From Panicum virgatum (taxonomy: Eukaryota > Streptophyta > Magnoliopsida > Poales > Poaceae), in assembly GCF_016808335.1 (NCBI RefSeq), contig NC_053144.1, positions 17,096,403 through 17,160,402 of the forward strand: 64,000 nucleotides of DNA. Direction: 5' to 3'. Shown here one piece after another: positions 42,675-53,898 of this stretch. Within the stretch, counting starts at the first letter, position 1; each line of letters opens with the position of its first letter. The translations under genes were made by a program, and so were the position numbers. The notes below the pieces were generated by a model. It made no database searches. It saw nothing but the letters and a program-made list of their open reading frames with translations, and had not been told where the DNA came from.

Positions 42675-44345
42675 ATGGCCTCTCCTCCTTGCGGGAGCAC
42701 CACGATCTGCGGCGGCGGCCTTCTCCTCCTCCTCCTCTTAGCTTTCGTGGCCGAGACGGTCCAGGGCGGCGCGTCAGCGGCTCCGGCGCTGTACGTGCTC
42801 GGCGACTCGCTGGCGGACGTCGGCAACAACAACCGCCTGGCGACGCCGTTCAGGGCGGACTTCCCGCACAACGGCGTCGACTACCCGGGGCACCTGGCCA
42901 CCGGCAGGTTCAGCAACGGCCACAACCTGGCAGACTTCGTAGGTAGATCGAATCGAAAGCATGAGATGAACAGTGATATGATCGCGATGGTTTTCTGGGT
43001 GTATGAAAGATGGGGATCTTCCTAATTCGTGTGCTTCGATTTCGTTCCACCATTGTTGCAGCTGCCAGTCTCGGTCTCCCCTCCCCTCCAGCATACCGCT
43101 CCATCGGCAACGCCACCACAGGAAACTCCTCCATATTTCTGAAGGGTGTAAACAGGGGCGGAGACGGGGGCGGAGACGGGCCTGCCCCCATGGTCCCCAA
43201 ATTTATATTAGAAATTTAAATTTTAATTAAATTTTGATATAAATTTGTATGGTTGGCCTCCCCTAATAATGAAAAAATCAACTTCCTGACTCCGCCCCTG
43301 CGTGTAAACTTTGCTTCCGGGGGCGCAGGAGTCTTAGACGGCACAAACAAGGTTAGGTCGGAAATTGAAGTCTTAATTGTGACAAAAAAAAACTGAACCA
43401 TTTAATTATTTTTATTAATTTAGAGTTGGGTTTGCGGGGACATTTTGCAGGGCCTGACAATCAGCTTCGACGAACAAATCGAGCGCGACTACTCCTCCGT
43501 TTACGGAGGACTGGTGCAGCAGCTCGGCCAGGCTCGGGCCTCGATCCACGTGGCGAGATCGATCTTCGCCGTCGGGCGTCGGCATCGGCTGCAACGACAT
43601 CGCAGCCCGCGTGTTGTCATCATCAGGCCCCGCAGATCAGCGGCGGACGAGCTCCGATCAGCAGTTCATCGGCTCGTTGGCGCAGTCCCTGAGACGCAAA
43701 CTGCAGGTGATGCGCTGAACTCGACAGCTCCTCGTACTGCGCTCCGATCCATGTTCTATCAGTTGTCTGAATCGAGAACACCATGCGAATTTCAGAGGAT
43801 GTACGAGCTGGGAGTGCGCAGGTTGTTCTTCGTCGGCGCCGGGCCGCTCGGGTGCTACCCGCTGCTGCGGCAGCGGAGCCTCGCCATGGAGTGCGACGCG
43901 GAGGCGAGCTCTCTGTCGGCGCGGTACAGCGCCGCGGCGGCCGCCGTCCTGCGCGACATGAGCAGCACGCGGCGGCGCCCGGGCTTCCGATCCTCCTTCT
44001 TCGACCAGTACACGGCGCTGCTGGGGTACATTCAGGAGCCAGAGGCGAATGGTGAGATTGAGGCATGGATCAACCGATGATCCACAGTGATTTATCTGTG
44101 GGCTAATCTAATCCGGTGTGACCGCAGGCTTCGCCGAAGCGAAAGCGGCGTGCTGTGCTCTGGGGAACAGCACTGCCTTGCTGATATGCACACCGGCGAG
44201 CGCGCTCTGCGCCGACAGGGCGAGCCATGTCTTTTGGGACGGCGCCCATCTCACGGAGGCCACCACGGAGAAGCTGGTGGCGGTGGCCTTCAACGGGTCC
44301 GCGCCTCTGGTTTTGCCGGTGAATTTGGAAGAGCTTAGTACGTAA
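42675..44345 (+). pseudogene. GDSL esterase/lipase, tandem copy 2, disrupted by a hAT MITE
   Basis: Exons are 42675-42942, 43062-43351, 43451-43708, about 43796-44051 and 44128-44345 (TAA). It has a signal peptide rich in Leu, block I ALYVLGDSLADVGNNNRL with the catalytic Ser, and block V HVFWDGAHLTE with catalytic Asp and His. Exon 2 holds the 148-bp MITE 43153-43300; reading through it meets a TAA within 24 codons. Exon 3 has a second lesion: extra bases at about 43573 (gtcgggcgtcggc) shift the frame just before the GIGCNDIAARVL block. Everything else is open, so loss is recent. It is about 60% similar by eye to copy 1 and arose by tandem duplication. Confidence 0.87.
43153..43300. mobile_element. 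hAT-type MITE inserted in GDSL exon 2, 148 bp
   Basis: Ends CAGGGGCGGAGAC and GACTCCGCCCCTG. Flanking octamers ggtgtaaa (43145-43152) and cgtgtaaa (43301-43308) agree at seven of eight positions, a hAT-type duplication. It lies between the codons for FLKGVN and FASGG, which are contiguous in copy 1. Same family as 2298-2476 by termini. Confidence 0.9.
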
Positions 44346-44506
44346 TGTACTGGACCAACTTAAGAGTACCTTTTAGAAAAAAGGATAAATTTCCAGCCTT
44401 TGCAACAGTACACCTCCAGCAAGGCAACCATTTATGTGATTGGAAAGTCAAAGTGCCTAATATGTATTCAATCAAACTCATACTTAATACTGGTAGCTAC
44501 TACTGT

Positions 44507-45366
44507 CTCCATTCCAAATTGTAGCTCGTTTGACCTTTTGACTTTAAATTTGACCACTCGTTTTATTTAAAAATTTGTGCCAATAAATGAGACGAGTGGT
44601 CAAATTTAGTGTCAAAAAAGTCAAATAACATACAATTTGAAAGGAGTATCATTGTTTACTACTCCCTCATCCCAGGACTGTTCATTTAGAAAATTTCAGA
44701 CATATTATTAGAGTGGAAAATAATCATGTCACGTCTAATGAACTATAGCAGTTGTGATTGAAGAGCGCACTGTTTATTTGATTCCCTAGATCCTCAATAA
44801 ATGCAAATGGATTGGAACTAGAACATAACATCATCTTAAGCATTTGATTGGCTCCATGCCCTTCTCTATGTAATTATTTCTTAGTATTTGATATTGCTTT
44901 AATTAGATGGACTTTATACTCCCTCCTTCCACTTTTATAACGCACGCACACACATCACGATTCAAAACTTGTAAATTTTGACCAATAATTTGACTATTGT
45001 TTTTTATTTTTATAGTATAATAAACTTTATATGATTGGATTGGTAATCAAATATATACTTTACCATAAATATAAGTTTAGAACCATAAGTGATATAATAT
45101 ATGATAAATAAATAGTTAAAGTGTTATTTGGAAGACCGTGCCATATTATACTCCCTCTATTTTGCTGGCTGCTTTTCCAGCCAACCAACAATATTTTTCT
45201 CTCACGTCAAACCAGCATCAGCCACCAGCCAGTCGGCAGTAATTTTCTCTCACAATAAATAAGCACCAGCCACCTGACGCAGCCAGCAGAGAGAGTACAA
45301 TTTAAATGAACAGTCCTTTTTTTAAATAAAATTTGAAAGCTAAACGATGGAGCGGAGGAAGTATGA
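44507..45366. mobile_element. Nest of Stowaway-like MITEs
   Basis: Several CTCCCTC-type termini. One unit of about 145 bp (44507-44650) has arms around gctcgtttgaccttttgac and gtcaaaaaagtcaaataa. An outer element has ggactgttcattta near 44676 and taaatgaacagtcc near 45304. Inner pieces begin actccctccttcca and actccctctatttt. TA-flanked ctccctcc termini are the Stowaway (Tc1/mariner) signature. Confidence 0.6.
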
Positions 45367-46069
45367 GTCGACAACTGTGTTTGATAAATTACGCACCATT
45401 ATCATCGGTCAATAAACGGTATACCTGTGTTCACAATACTATTGACCAACAAGTACCTTCTACTTATCTAATTACATAGCCGGAAATCTTTTATATTTTA
45501 GATGCGGTGGGCCCGCTGGACTGCTGGCCTGCTACTTTGGAATTGGATGTTGCATGTGTAGCGCTCCGCTTGAGGATCGATTAGCCTTTAAATTTCACAA
45601 TTCTGTTACTTTTTCAAATAAGCTCTAAATTAGATAAATAATATATCTATTTTGATTATTTTAACGAGTTCTTTGCAATGGTGTATTCCATTTTAAGGCG
45701 AGATTGTTCTGTAACGGCGAATATTTAGATTACTATTTTAGTTATTTTTGCACCAATTTATAAGTGCTCATACAATATATAATATGTTTTCATACACATA
45801 TTTTTACATATTTTGTAAATCAAATCTAGAGCACCGAGAAGCTGGTTATATAATTGTGTTTTTTATCATCTTATATTTATATATATGATCAACTATATAT
45901 TGCTAACTATATATTATATATTATTTTATTGCACGGTTTGAAGTATTTTTGGACAGTTCAATTCATTCCGTCCAATACTGTTAAACCGCGGTTCAATCAG
46001 TTCTTAACGATTGGACCAATAAACCGGCGAACCGATGACCTAACCGGTTTGATGCCCGGTCCGGTCCGG

Positions 46070-46336
46070 TCCAATGCTCAGATCCAGCCGGGCCCGGGCC
46101 GTTCCTCGCCGTTGCCGACTGAATCGCCCCCACCGCCAGCTCCCTCAAGCTCCACCTGCTCCTCGGTCTCCTGTGCCGCCGGCCTCCTGCTCACGCTCCA
46201 TCCGCTCGTCGCCCGGCCTCCTCCCGCAGGCGCTCGCGACCTCCCTCCTCGCTGCGGCCGGCGCGCTGTCCGTGGGCGGCGGTCGCTATGCTTGGTTCCG
46301 CGGGGCGCTGCTGGGTGCCGTCTTCCCCGCGCCCTA
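46070..46336 (+). other. GC-rich exon-like piece of unknown origin (copy 1)
   Basis: GC-rich, Ser/Pro/Arg-rich in all frames, ending at the gypsy LTR. In copy 2 the frame LAAAGALSMGAAAAIDHEDV looks like a first exon of a membrane-type protein. It may be a captured gene fragment. No family was recognised. Confidence 0.3.
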
Positions 46337-46574
46337 TGTAATACCCTGTTGCCGCCGGCGATCGCCGGGACGTGAGCAAATCACAGCAAGCACACATAGA
46401 AGGATAGGAGGGCGGGCGACGAACCCTGAACCCTCTATTCAACTTGTTTCTCAAGAAGAAAAGATCATATCCCCCGGTACAGAGTCGCTCGGCCTATAAG
46501 CACGAGTATCAGACACCAACATCATGGGTCCACAGGTTACAATAATGAAAACAATAAAAGCTAATCAGGTCACA
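46337..46574 (-). repeat. 3' LTR of a Ty3/gypsy element (238 bp)
   Basis: Plus-strand TGTAATACCC to CAGGTCACA. The gypsy pol stop codon (46570-46572) lies inside the LTR, as known for some chromoviruses. An equally long copy is at 49356-49593, differing at a handful of sites. Confidence 0.8.
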
Positions 46575-47488
46575 CGTTGATGGCGCCTTGTGCCGTTCCC
46601 GCCTTCGCTGTAGACGTTACACCTCCCCCGGCCGAAGAAGTTGCTTGTCCCCAAGCAACAGCATCAGGAAAACGCGCCTTGACGACGTACAGATCTTCCC
46701 AAGTAGCAGAAGGTTCGGGCACATGACTCCACTTGACAAGAACCTGTGGCACAGCCTGGTTGCCCTTCTTGACTAGGCGGCGATCCAGCACACGTTCCGG
46801 CTGCAGGTCTTGAGTGCTGAGATCCACTAACTTAGGCAAGTCAGTGTAGACAGGAGAGAAATTAGGAGTAAAATGTTTAAGCTGTGACACATGGAACACC
46901 GGGTGGATTAAGCTGTGAGCAGGCAGGTCAAGACGATATGCTGCAGCACCAATCTTCTCAGTAATTGTAAAAGGACCAAAGAACTTATACGCCAATTTGG
47001 GGTACGGACGACTGACCACCGACTGCTGCACATATGGTTGGAGTTTCAGTAGCACCTGTTCGCCGACCAGAAAATGCCGGTCAGAGCGAGACCGATCGGC
47101 CTGAAGTTTCATCCGGTTTTGAGCTGCAGCCAAGTGTGTTTTAAGAGCAGCTAGTTGTGTCTCCCGATGTTGCAGGAACTCAGAAGCTGGTGATGAGGAA
47201 TCAGCAGTAACAGGCAGCATAGTACCCAGCTCGGCCTCATACCCATAAAGAGCCTTGAAAGGGGAACACCCCAGGGCAGAGTGATAGTTAGAATTGTACC
47301 ACAATTCAGCTAATGAAAGCCAGGATCTCCACTGTTGAGGCATGTCACTGACCGCACAACGCAAGTACTTCTCTAAGCATTGATTGACCCGCTCCGTTTG
47401 GCCGTCAGTTTGAGGGTGGTACACCGAACTCATCTGCAATTTAGTGTCCACCAAGGAGAACAAAGCACGCCAGAAAGTGCTGGTGCAC
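46570..47488 (-). pseudogene. Ty3/gypsy integrase C-terminal half with chromodomain-like end
   Basis: The minus-strand frame carries the last part of the integrase core (VYHPQTDGQTERVNQCLEKY, with the catalytic Glu in the TERVN block), then WLSLAELWYNSNYHSALGCS, the GPF/Y-type region (YKFFGPFTITEKIG) and a chromodomain-like tail (VLVKWSHVPEPSATWEDLYV). The 5' rest of pol and gag is missing. The frame is truncated where the second copy of the duplication begins (tgcactccattcc). Chromoviruses use this tail to target chromatin. The open frame suggests recent truncation. Confidence 0.85.
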
Positions 47489-49593
47489 TCCATTCCAAAT
47501 TGTAGCTCGTTTGACTTTTTGACTTTAAATTTGACCACTCGTTTTATTTAAAAATTTGTGCCAATAAATGAGACGAGTGGTCAAATTTGGTGTCGAAAAA
47601 GTCAAATAACATACAATTTGAAAGGAGTACCATTGTTTACTACTCCCTCATCACAGGACTGTTCATTTAGAAAATTTCAGACATATTATTAGAGTGGAAA
47701 ATAATCATGTCACGTCTAATGAACTATAGCAGTTGTGATTGAAGAGCGCACTGTTTATTTGATTCCCTAGATCCTCAATAAATGCAAATGGATTGGAACT
47801 AGAACATAACATCATCTTAAGCATTTGATTGGCTCCATGCCCTTCTCTATGTAATTATTTCTTAGTATTTGATATTGCTTTAATTAGATGGACTTTATAC
47901 TCCCTCCTTCCACTTTTATAACGCACGCACACATATCACGATTCAAAACTTGTAAATTTTGACCAATAATTTGACTATTGTTTTTTATTTTTATAGTATA
48001 ATAAACTTTATATGATTGGATTGGTAATCAAATATATACTTTACCATAAATATAAGTTTAGAACCATAAGTGATATAATATATGATAAATAAATAGTTAA
48101 AGTGTTATTTGGAAGACCGTGCCATATTATACTCCCTCTATTTTGCTGGCTGCTTTTCCAGCCAACCAACAATATTTTTCTCTCACGTCAAACCAGCATC
48201 AGCCACCAGCCAGTCGGCAGTAATTTTCTCTCACAATAAATAAGCACCAGCCACCTGACGCAGCCAGCAGAGAGAGTACAATTTAAATGAACAGTCCTTT
48301 TTTTAAATAAAATTTGAAAGCTAAACGATGGAGCGGAGGAAGTATGAGTCGACAACTGTGTTTGATAAATTACGCACCATTATCATCGGTCAATAAACGG
48401 TATACCTGTGTTCACAATACTATTGACCAACAAGTACCTTCTACTTATCTAATTACATAGCCGGAAATCTTTTATATTTTAGATGCGGTGGGCCCGCTGG
48501 ACTGCTGGCCTGCTACTTTGGAATTGGATGTTGCATGTGTAGCGCTCCGCTTGAGGATCGATTAGCCTTTAAATTTCACAATTCTGTTACTTTTTCAAAT
48601 AAGCTCTAAATTAGATAAATAATATATCTATTTTGATTATTTTAACGAGTTCTTTGCAATGGTGTATTCCATTTTAAGGCGAGATTGTTCTGTAACGGCG
48701 AATATTTAGATTACTATTTTAGTTATTTTTGCACCAATTTATAAGTGCTCATACAATATATAATATGTTTTCATACACATATTTTTACATATTTTGTAAA
48801 TCAAATCTAGAGCACCGAGAAGCTGGTTATATAATTGTGTTTTTTATCATCTTATATTTATATATATGATCAACTATATATTGCTAACTATATATTATAT
48901 ATTATTTTATTGCACGGTTTGAAGTATTTTTGGACAGTTCAATTCATTCCGTCCAATACTGTTAAACCGCGGTTCAATCAGTTCTTAACGATTGGACCAA
49001 TAAACCGGCGAACCGATGACCTAACCGGTTTGATGCCCGGTCCGGTCCGGTCCAATGCTCAGATCCAGCCGGGCCCGGGCCGTTCCTCGCCGTTGCCGAC
49101 TGAATCGCCCCCACCGCCAGCTCCCTCAAGCTCCACCTGCTCCTCGGTCTCCTGTGCCGCCGGCCTCCTGCTCACGCTCCATCCGCTCGTCGCCCGGCCT
49201 CCTCCCGCAGGCGCTCGCGACCTCCCTCCTCGCTGCGGCCGGCGCGCTGTCCATGGGCGCCGCCGCTGCGATTGACCACGAGGACGTCGGGTGGGCGGCG
49301 GTCGCTATGCTTGGTTCTGCGGGGCGCTGCTGGGTGCCGTCTTCCCCGCGCCCTATGTAATACCCTGTTGCCGCCGGCGATCGCCGGGACGTGAGCAAAT
49401 CACAGCAAGCACACATAGAAGGATAGGAGGGCGGGCGACGAACCCTGAACCCTCTATTCAACTTGTTTCTCAAGAAGAAAAGATCATATCCCCCGGTACA
49501 GAGTCGCTCGGCCTATAAGCACGAGTATCAGACACCGACATCACGGGTCCACAAGTTACAATAATGAAAACAATAAAAGCTAATTAGGTCACA
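47488..49593. repeat. Direct duplication, copy 2
   Basis: Repeats 44507-46574 at an offset of 2,981 bp, including the MITE nest (47488-48346), the GC-rich piece and the 238-bp gypsy LTR (49356-49593). It starts inside gypsy integrase at a ctccattcc shared by both sides and ends exactly at the LTR terminus, where the Copia C 3' region begins. Confidence 0.92.
49356..49593 (-). repeat. Gypsy LTR, second copy
   Basis: TGTAATACCC to TAGGTCACA, 238 bp, same length as 46337-46574. The right side joins attctctcccttgttcg of the Copia C 3' region. No primer-binding site or pol follows, so it is not the 5' LTR of the gypsy element. Confidence 0.8.
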
Positions 49594-50639
49594 ATTCTCT
49601 CCCTTGTTCGATCACTAAACTTCTCCCCCTTGTTGGCACATGCACACATCAAGGCTAAACAGACCTAAAGCTCCCTCTGAAATTGAGACTCCCCCTGAAC
49701 ATATGCTATGCAATGAATGCAATGCAGGAGGTGTAAGTGAAAGCATTCAGGGATACAAGGATATGAGCAACATCTAGTCACAAGCACGTGTGCATCCATA
49801 AACAAGACCTGCATCTAACTCAATAGGGTATATCAAATCAAGTCTAGAGCTTAGCAAGTTCAGTTTAGCAGAAATAAAAGCATCACCCATGATCTAGCAC
49901 TAACATGTAGGGAATGGAAACCAGTGCTAATCAAACTCATACAGGTGAGTCAAAAACAGCCAAGGCATGTTGCAAACATCCATTATGCAATCCAATTATA
50001 TCAAGCAAATGTTAATGCCAGGGGTTGAAAGCTTGTCATGCTTTACTTAGCAACGAGGTCAAGCCTATGCCAAAGGCAATCAAAAGCTTAAGACACTCGT
50101 TTCAGTCATGCACAGCCTTGCCCGGGTTCTCACAAGTGCAAAGTGAGCCGCCCCGAAAGCTCGATCAGTGTGACAAGCAATCCCACCTGGATCTTCCCAT
50201 TCCATTTCAAGAATAATTCAAGCAATTTTATCAAATTTTTAGATCATGTCAAATATGAATTGCTTGACTAGGATGAATTGCAACATGTTAAGTATCAATA
50301 AGCTACACTAGCATGAATAAGATAGCAAAGCATATCAACACGCCCTATCATGCCAGTTGCCAAGACAGGGTGACCATGTTTTCGAATTTTCAAATCAAAA
50401 TAGCTTAACTCAGAGGATGTCATATACACAGTGGAGCAAGCTATTCATGATCACATTTATAAACTCACGCTAGCAAGCAACAGGAGGTCATAACAATGTA
50501 TACAAGAATACTAGTGCAAGTGAGGCAATGCAAAATGCTGAAATGTACAATGCAAATGCAAAATGCAGCTACCAAACCTAGAAAACCAAAGAGAAACAGA
50601 ACCAAGACCTACAAAGCTAATCAAAGGAAAAACTAGCAA
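49594..50639 (-). other. 3' non-coding region of Copia C
   Basis: AT-rich DNA without an open frame, lying after the RNase H stop. The minus-strand run acaagggggagaag near 49628 looks like a SIRE polypurine tract, but no LTR of the 61745-63690 type follows; the gypsy LTR copy does instead. No envelope-like frame was seen. Confidence 0.5.
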
Positions 50640-52236
50640 CTAAAAGGGGTAACAAACCCCAAGCTCCCCTCGCAAGCGAGCAAAAGTCTCAAGCTCAAGT
50701 GGTTTGGTAAGGATATCTACGGTTTGCCTCTCGGATGGTACATGGATCATGTCTATGTGGCCTCTCTCATGGTTATCTCGCAGGAAGTGGAACCTGATGT
50801 CTATGTGTTTGGTTCTGGAGTGGAGCACTGGGTTCTTTGCAATGCAAATGGAAGACATATTGTCTACAAAGATGGGAACCCTACCAAAACTCAACCCATA
50901 ATCCTGCAAGGTTTGTTTCATCCAAAGAATCTGAGAGCAGCAGCTAGCAGTGGCAACGTATTCGGCTTCTGTGGAAGAGAGCGCTACACTAGCTTGCTTG
51001 CGAGAGGACCACGAAACCAAAGATGTTTCGAGAAAGTGACAAGTGCCAGAAGTCGACTTGCAATCCAACCGGCACCCGCCAAAATCGGCATCCGAAAAGC
51101 CAACCAAGACAAGAGATGAATCCGCAGAATACCAAAGACCGAACTCAGGAGTGAATTTGAAGTACCTGAAGATGCGTTTCACCACTTGCTTGTGGGATGT
51201 GCATGGCGAAGCCTGATATCGCGCACAGAGGCCGACTCCGAACTGAATGTCCGGTCGGGTCGCCGTCAGGTACAGGAGAGGGCCAATCATGCTCCTGTAC
51301 TCCTTCTGGTCCACCGCCTCGCCATCCAAGTCCGCATCAAGCGCCGTCGATGTGCTGATCGGAGTTGGCTGAGGAGACAAGTCACTCATGTCGAACTTCC
51401 GCAGCAAGTCCTTGGTGTACTTTGCTTGATGGACGAACGTGCTGTGAGGAGTTTGCTTGATCTGTAGCCCGAGGAAGAACTGCAGCTCACCCATCATGCT
51501 CATCTCGAACTCTCTGGACATCTGCTCAGAAAACTTGGAGACAAGAGCGTGAGAAGAGCCACCAAAGATAATATCATTCACGTATATCTGAACCAACAAA
51601 AAGTCAAAGCCAGAGCGCATGAGGAACAAGGTTTTATCAACACATCTCATTTTAAAACCTTGAGCAAGCAAGAAGTTTTTAAGCCTATCGTACCAATCTC
51701 TAGGCGCCTGTTTTCTGAAGTTTGTAAACTCGATTTGGAAACTTGGGATTTTCAAAACCAGGAGATTGTTTCACATAAACTTTCTCTTCAATAAATCCAT
51801 TTAAGAAGGCAGATTTCACATCCATTTGGAAAACTTTAAAACCCTTGGAAGCAGCAAAAGCAAGAAAGATTCCAATCGCCTCTAAGCGTGCTACCGGGGC
51901 AAAAGTTTCCTCATAATCTATCCCTTCCTTTTGGCAAAACCCCTGTGCTACAAGTCGAGCCTTGTTCCGCACTACCAACCCATCTTCACCTTGCTTGTTC
52001 TTGAAAACCCACTTGGTTCCAAAGGGGTTACAAGCAGGCGGAGGCTCAACTAAAACCCAAACCTGATTCCTTTCAAAATTTTCGAGTTCCTCATGCATGG
52101 CATTGACCCAATTGGAGTCAGAAAGTGCGTGTCCAACATCTTTGGGCTCGAAAGAGGCAACAAACGCTAAATGAGCAAAGCCAGCGATACTTGTTATCTT
52201 GGACTGTGTTACTCGCTCGTTGAGGTCACCTAGCAT
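50640..52236 (-). pseudogene. Copia C reverse transcriptase and RNase H
   Basis: RT starts [16 protein letters not shown], continues with [20 protein letters not shown] and [14 protein letters not shown], then breaks at 51700-51755. There about 14 bases encoding the LYGLK part are lost, shifting the frame. The active-site box reads YVNDIIFGG instead of YVDD, one G-to-A on the coding strand. RNase H (FSDADFGGCRLDCKSTSGTC, SSTEAEYVA, HIDIRFHFLRD) is open to the TAA at 50640. It is inactive on two counts. Confidence 0.88.
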
Positions 52237-53898
52237 CTGTTGAGGTGGATGACGACGCTGAATGTGTCACGGTGCTTGCCTTGTCGAAGTCGCCTCCTCC
52301 TCAATCAAAGCTGGTGTCTCCTCAGGTGCAGCTGGTGAAGGCTGAGTCACCTGCTCGATCGGCCCCCGGGAAGTAGATGTAGTCGGGTCGGGGCCGTCAT
52401 CATCGTCCGAGCTCGTGGCGGAGACGGCTGGGTCCACAGCACGCGTGGTAGCCTCAGCATCACCCTCCGCAGCTTCTTCCTCCTCATCTTCAAAGATGGG
52501 GATGCCGAGCTCATCATCTCCTGCAACCTCAAAGACAGAAGAATTGCACGGTGCAGTCTCGTTGAAAGTGACTTCACAAGTCTCTCTGATGATATTAGTA
52601 TCAATAATCAGCACACGGTAAGCTCTAGAGTGAGAGGCATAACCGATAAAAATGCCATCAGACGATCGAGACTCAAACTTATCAAGATTTCCTTCCTTCA
52701 GCACAAAACACCGACAACCGAAAGCTCTGATATGGTCAACACGGGGATGGCGTCCAAATTGCAACTCATAAGAAGTCTTGTGCATGAAAGCACGCAAGAA
52801 AATACGATTGGACACATAACAAGCGGTGTTAACCGCCTCAGCCCAGTACTTTCTAGGAGTCCTATGCTCATCGAGCATCGTCCTAGCCATCTCAACCAAC
52901 GTCTGATTCTTCCGTTCTACAACTCCATTATGCTATGGAGTGTAGGGGGAAGAGTACTAGTGTTCAAGACCTTGATCACTGCAAAAGGTGTCAAAATGAG
53001 TATTTTTTAATGCTGTGCCATTGTCACCGCGAATCGCTCTCATGGCCTGGGGTAGCTCATTTTTCAACCTCAAGATCAAGTCTCGAACAACCTCGAAAGC
53101 CTCATCCTTGGTTCTCATGAAAAAGACCCAAGAATAGCGAGAAAAGTCATCCACGATCACAAGAACGTACCACTTCCCACCAACAGACATCACCCGAGAA
53201 GGACCAACAGTGTCCATATGTAGCAACTCTCCAGGGTGAGTGGTCATCACTTGATTAACAGGCGGATGAGAGGTGGCAACCATCTTCCCGCGGCGACACG
53301 TATGGCAAACAAGATCCTTCTCAAATTTCAATTTGGGCAATCCTCGGATTAGGCCAAGTGAGCTAAGTCTCGACAACAAGTCAAAACTCAGATGTCCAAG
53401 TCTCCTATGCCACTTCCACAAGTCAGAAGAAGGACCAGCCAACAAGCAACAAGGAGGACCAAGAGAAGTTCCAGAGAAGTCAACCAAGAAAACCCGATCG
53501 CGAGGTAAAATCCGGCAAACCAAATCTCCTCTGGAATCTAAAACACAAGAATAACCCTCCTTGAAGCGAACTTCAAACCCCTCACCAAGAAGTTGCGAAA
53601 CAGAGAGCAAATTAAAGCCAAGATTCAAAACCAAAGCAACCTCTCTTAGGGTGAAGCGATCAAAAACTCTAACAGCGCCAGCACCACGTACCTTGCCCTT
53701 ACTATTATCCCCAAATATGATGTATTCTTTGTGGCGCGTTGGGGTGAGGCTGGAGAACCATCTGTCATTCCCGGTCATATGGCGCGAACAACCGGAGTCC
53801 ATGATCCACCTGTTCTCCAAGCCTCCAACCTGCACATCAGTAGCGAGACAAAGGGTGAGCAAATGTCTCAACACTGGGGTTAGCAAAGTGTGAAGCAA
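52237..53898 (-). pseudogene. Copia C protease and integrase
   Basis: Protease: WIMDSGCSRHMTGNDRWFSS. Integrase: HRRLGHLSFDLLSRLSSLGL with CHTCRRGK (zinc binding), LHMDTVGPSR and IRGDNGTALKNTHF (two catalytic Asp), then a TAG at 52957, another nonsense in the TPQHNGVVERKN block and a TGA near 52267 where Arg (CGA) is likely. The acidic linker before RT is present. Frames are shifted relative to gag at about 53840-53900. Confidence 0.85.

Larger units (their letters stand above)
44507..46574. repeat. Direct duplication, copy 1 (MITE cluster, unknown GC-rich piece, gypsy LTR)
   Basis: Nearly identical to 47488-49593, with about one mismatch per 100 bp where compared. Contents in order: Stowaway-like MITEs (44507-45366), AT-rich DNA, a GC-rich segment (46070-46336) and a 238-bp LTR. 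Copy 1 lacks 38 bp found in copy 2 at about 49250-49290, between two tgggcg repeats. Confidence 0.92.

Noticed and set aside
49356..49593. Second gypsy LTR as the 5' LTR of the gypsy fragment
   Set aside because: No primer-binding site or internal region lies on its inner side; it is part of the direct duplication.
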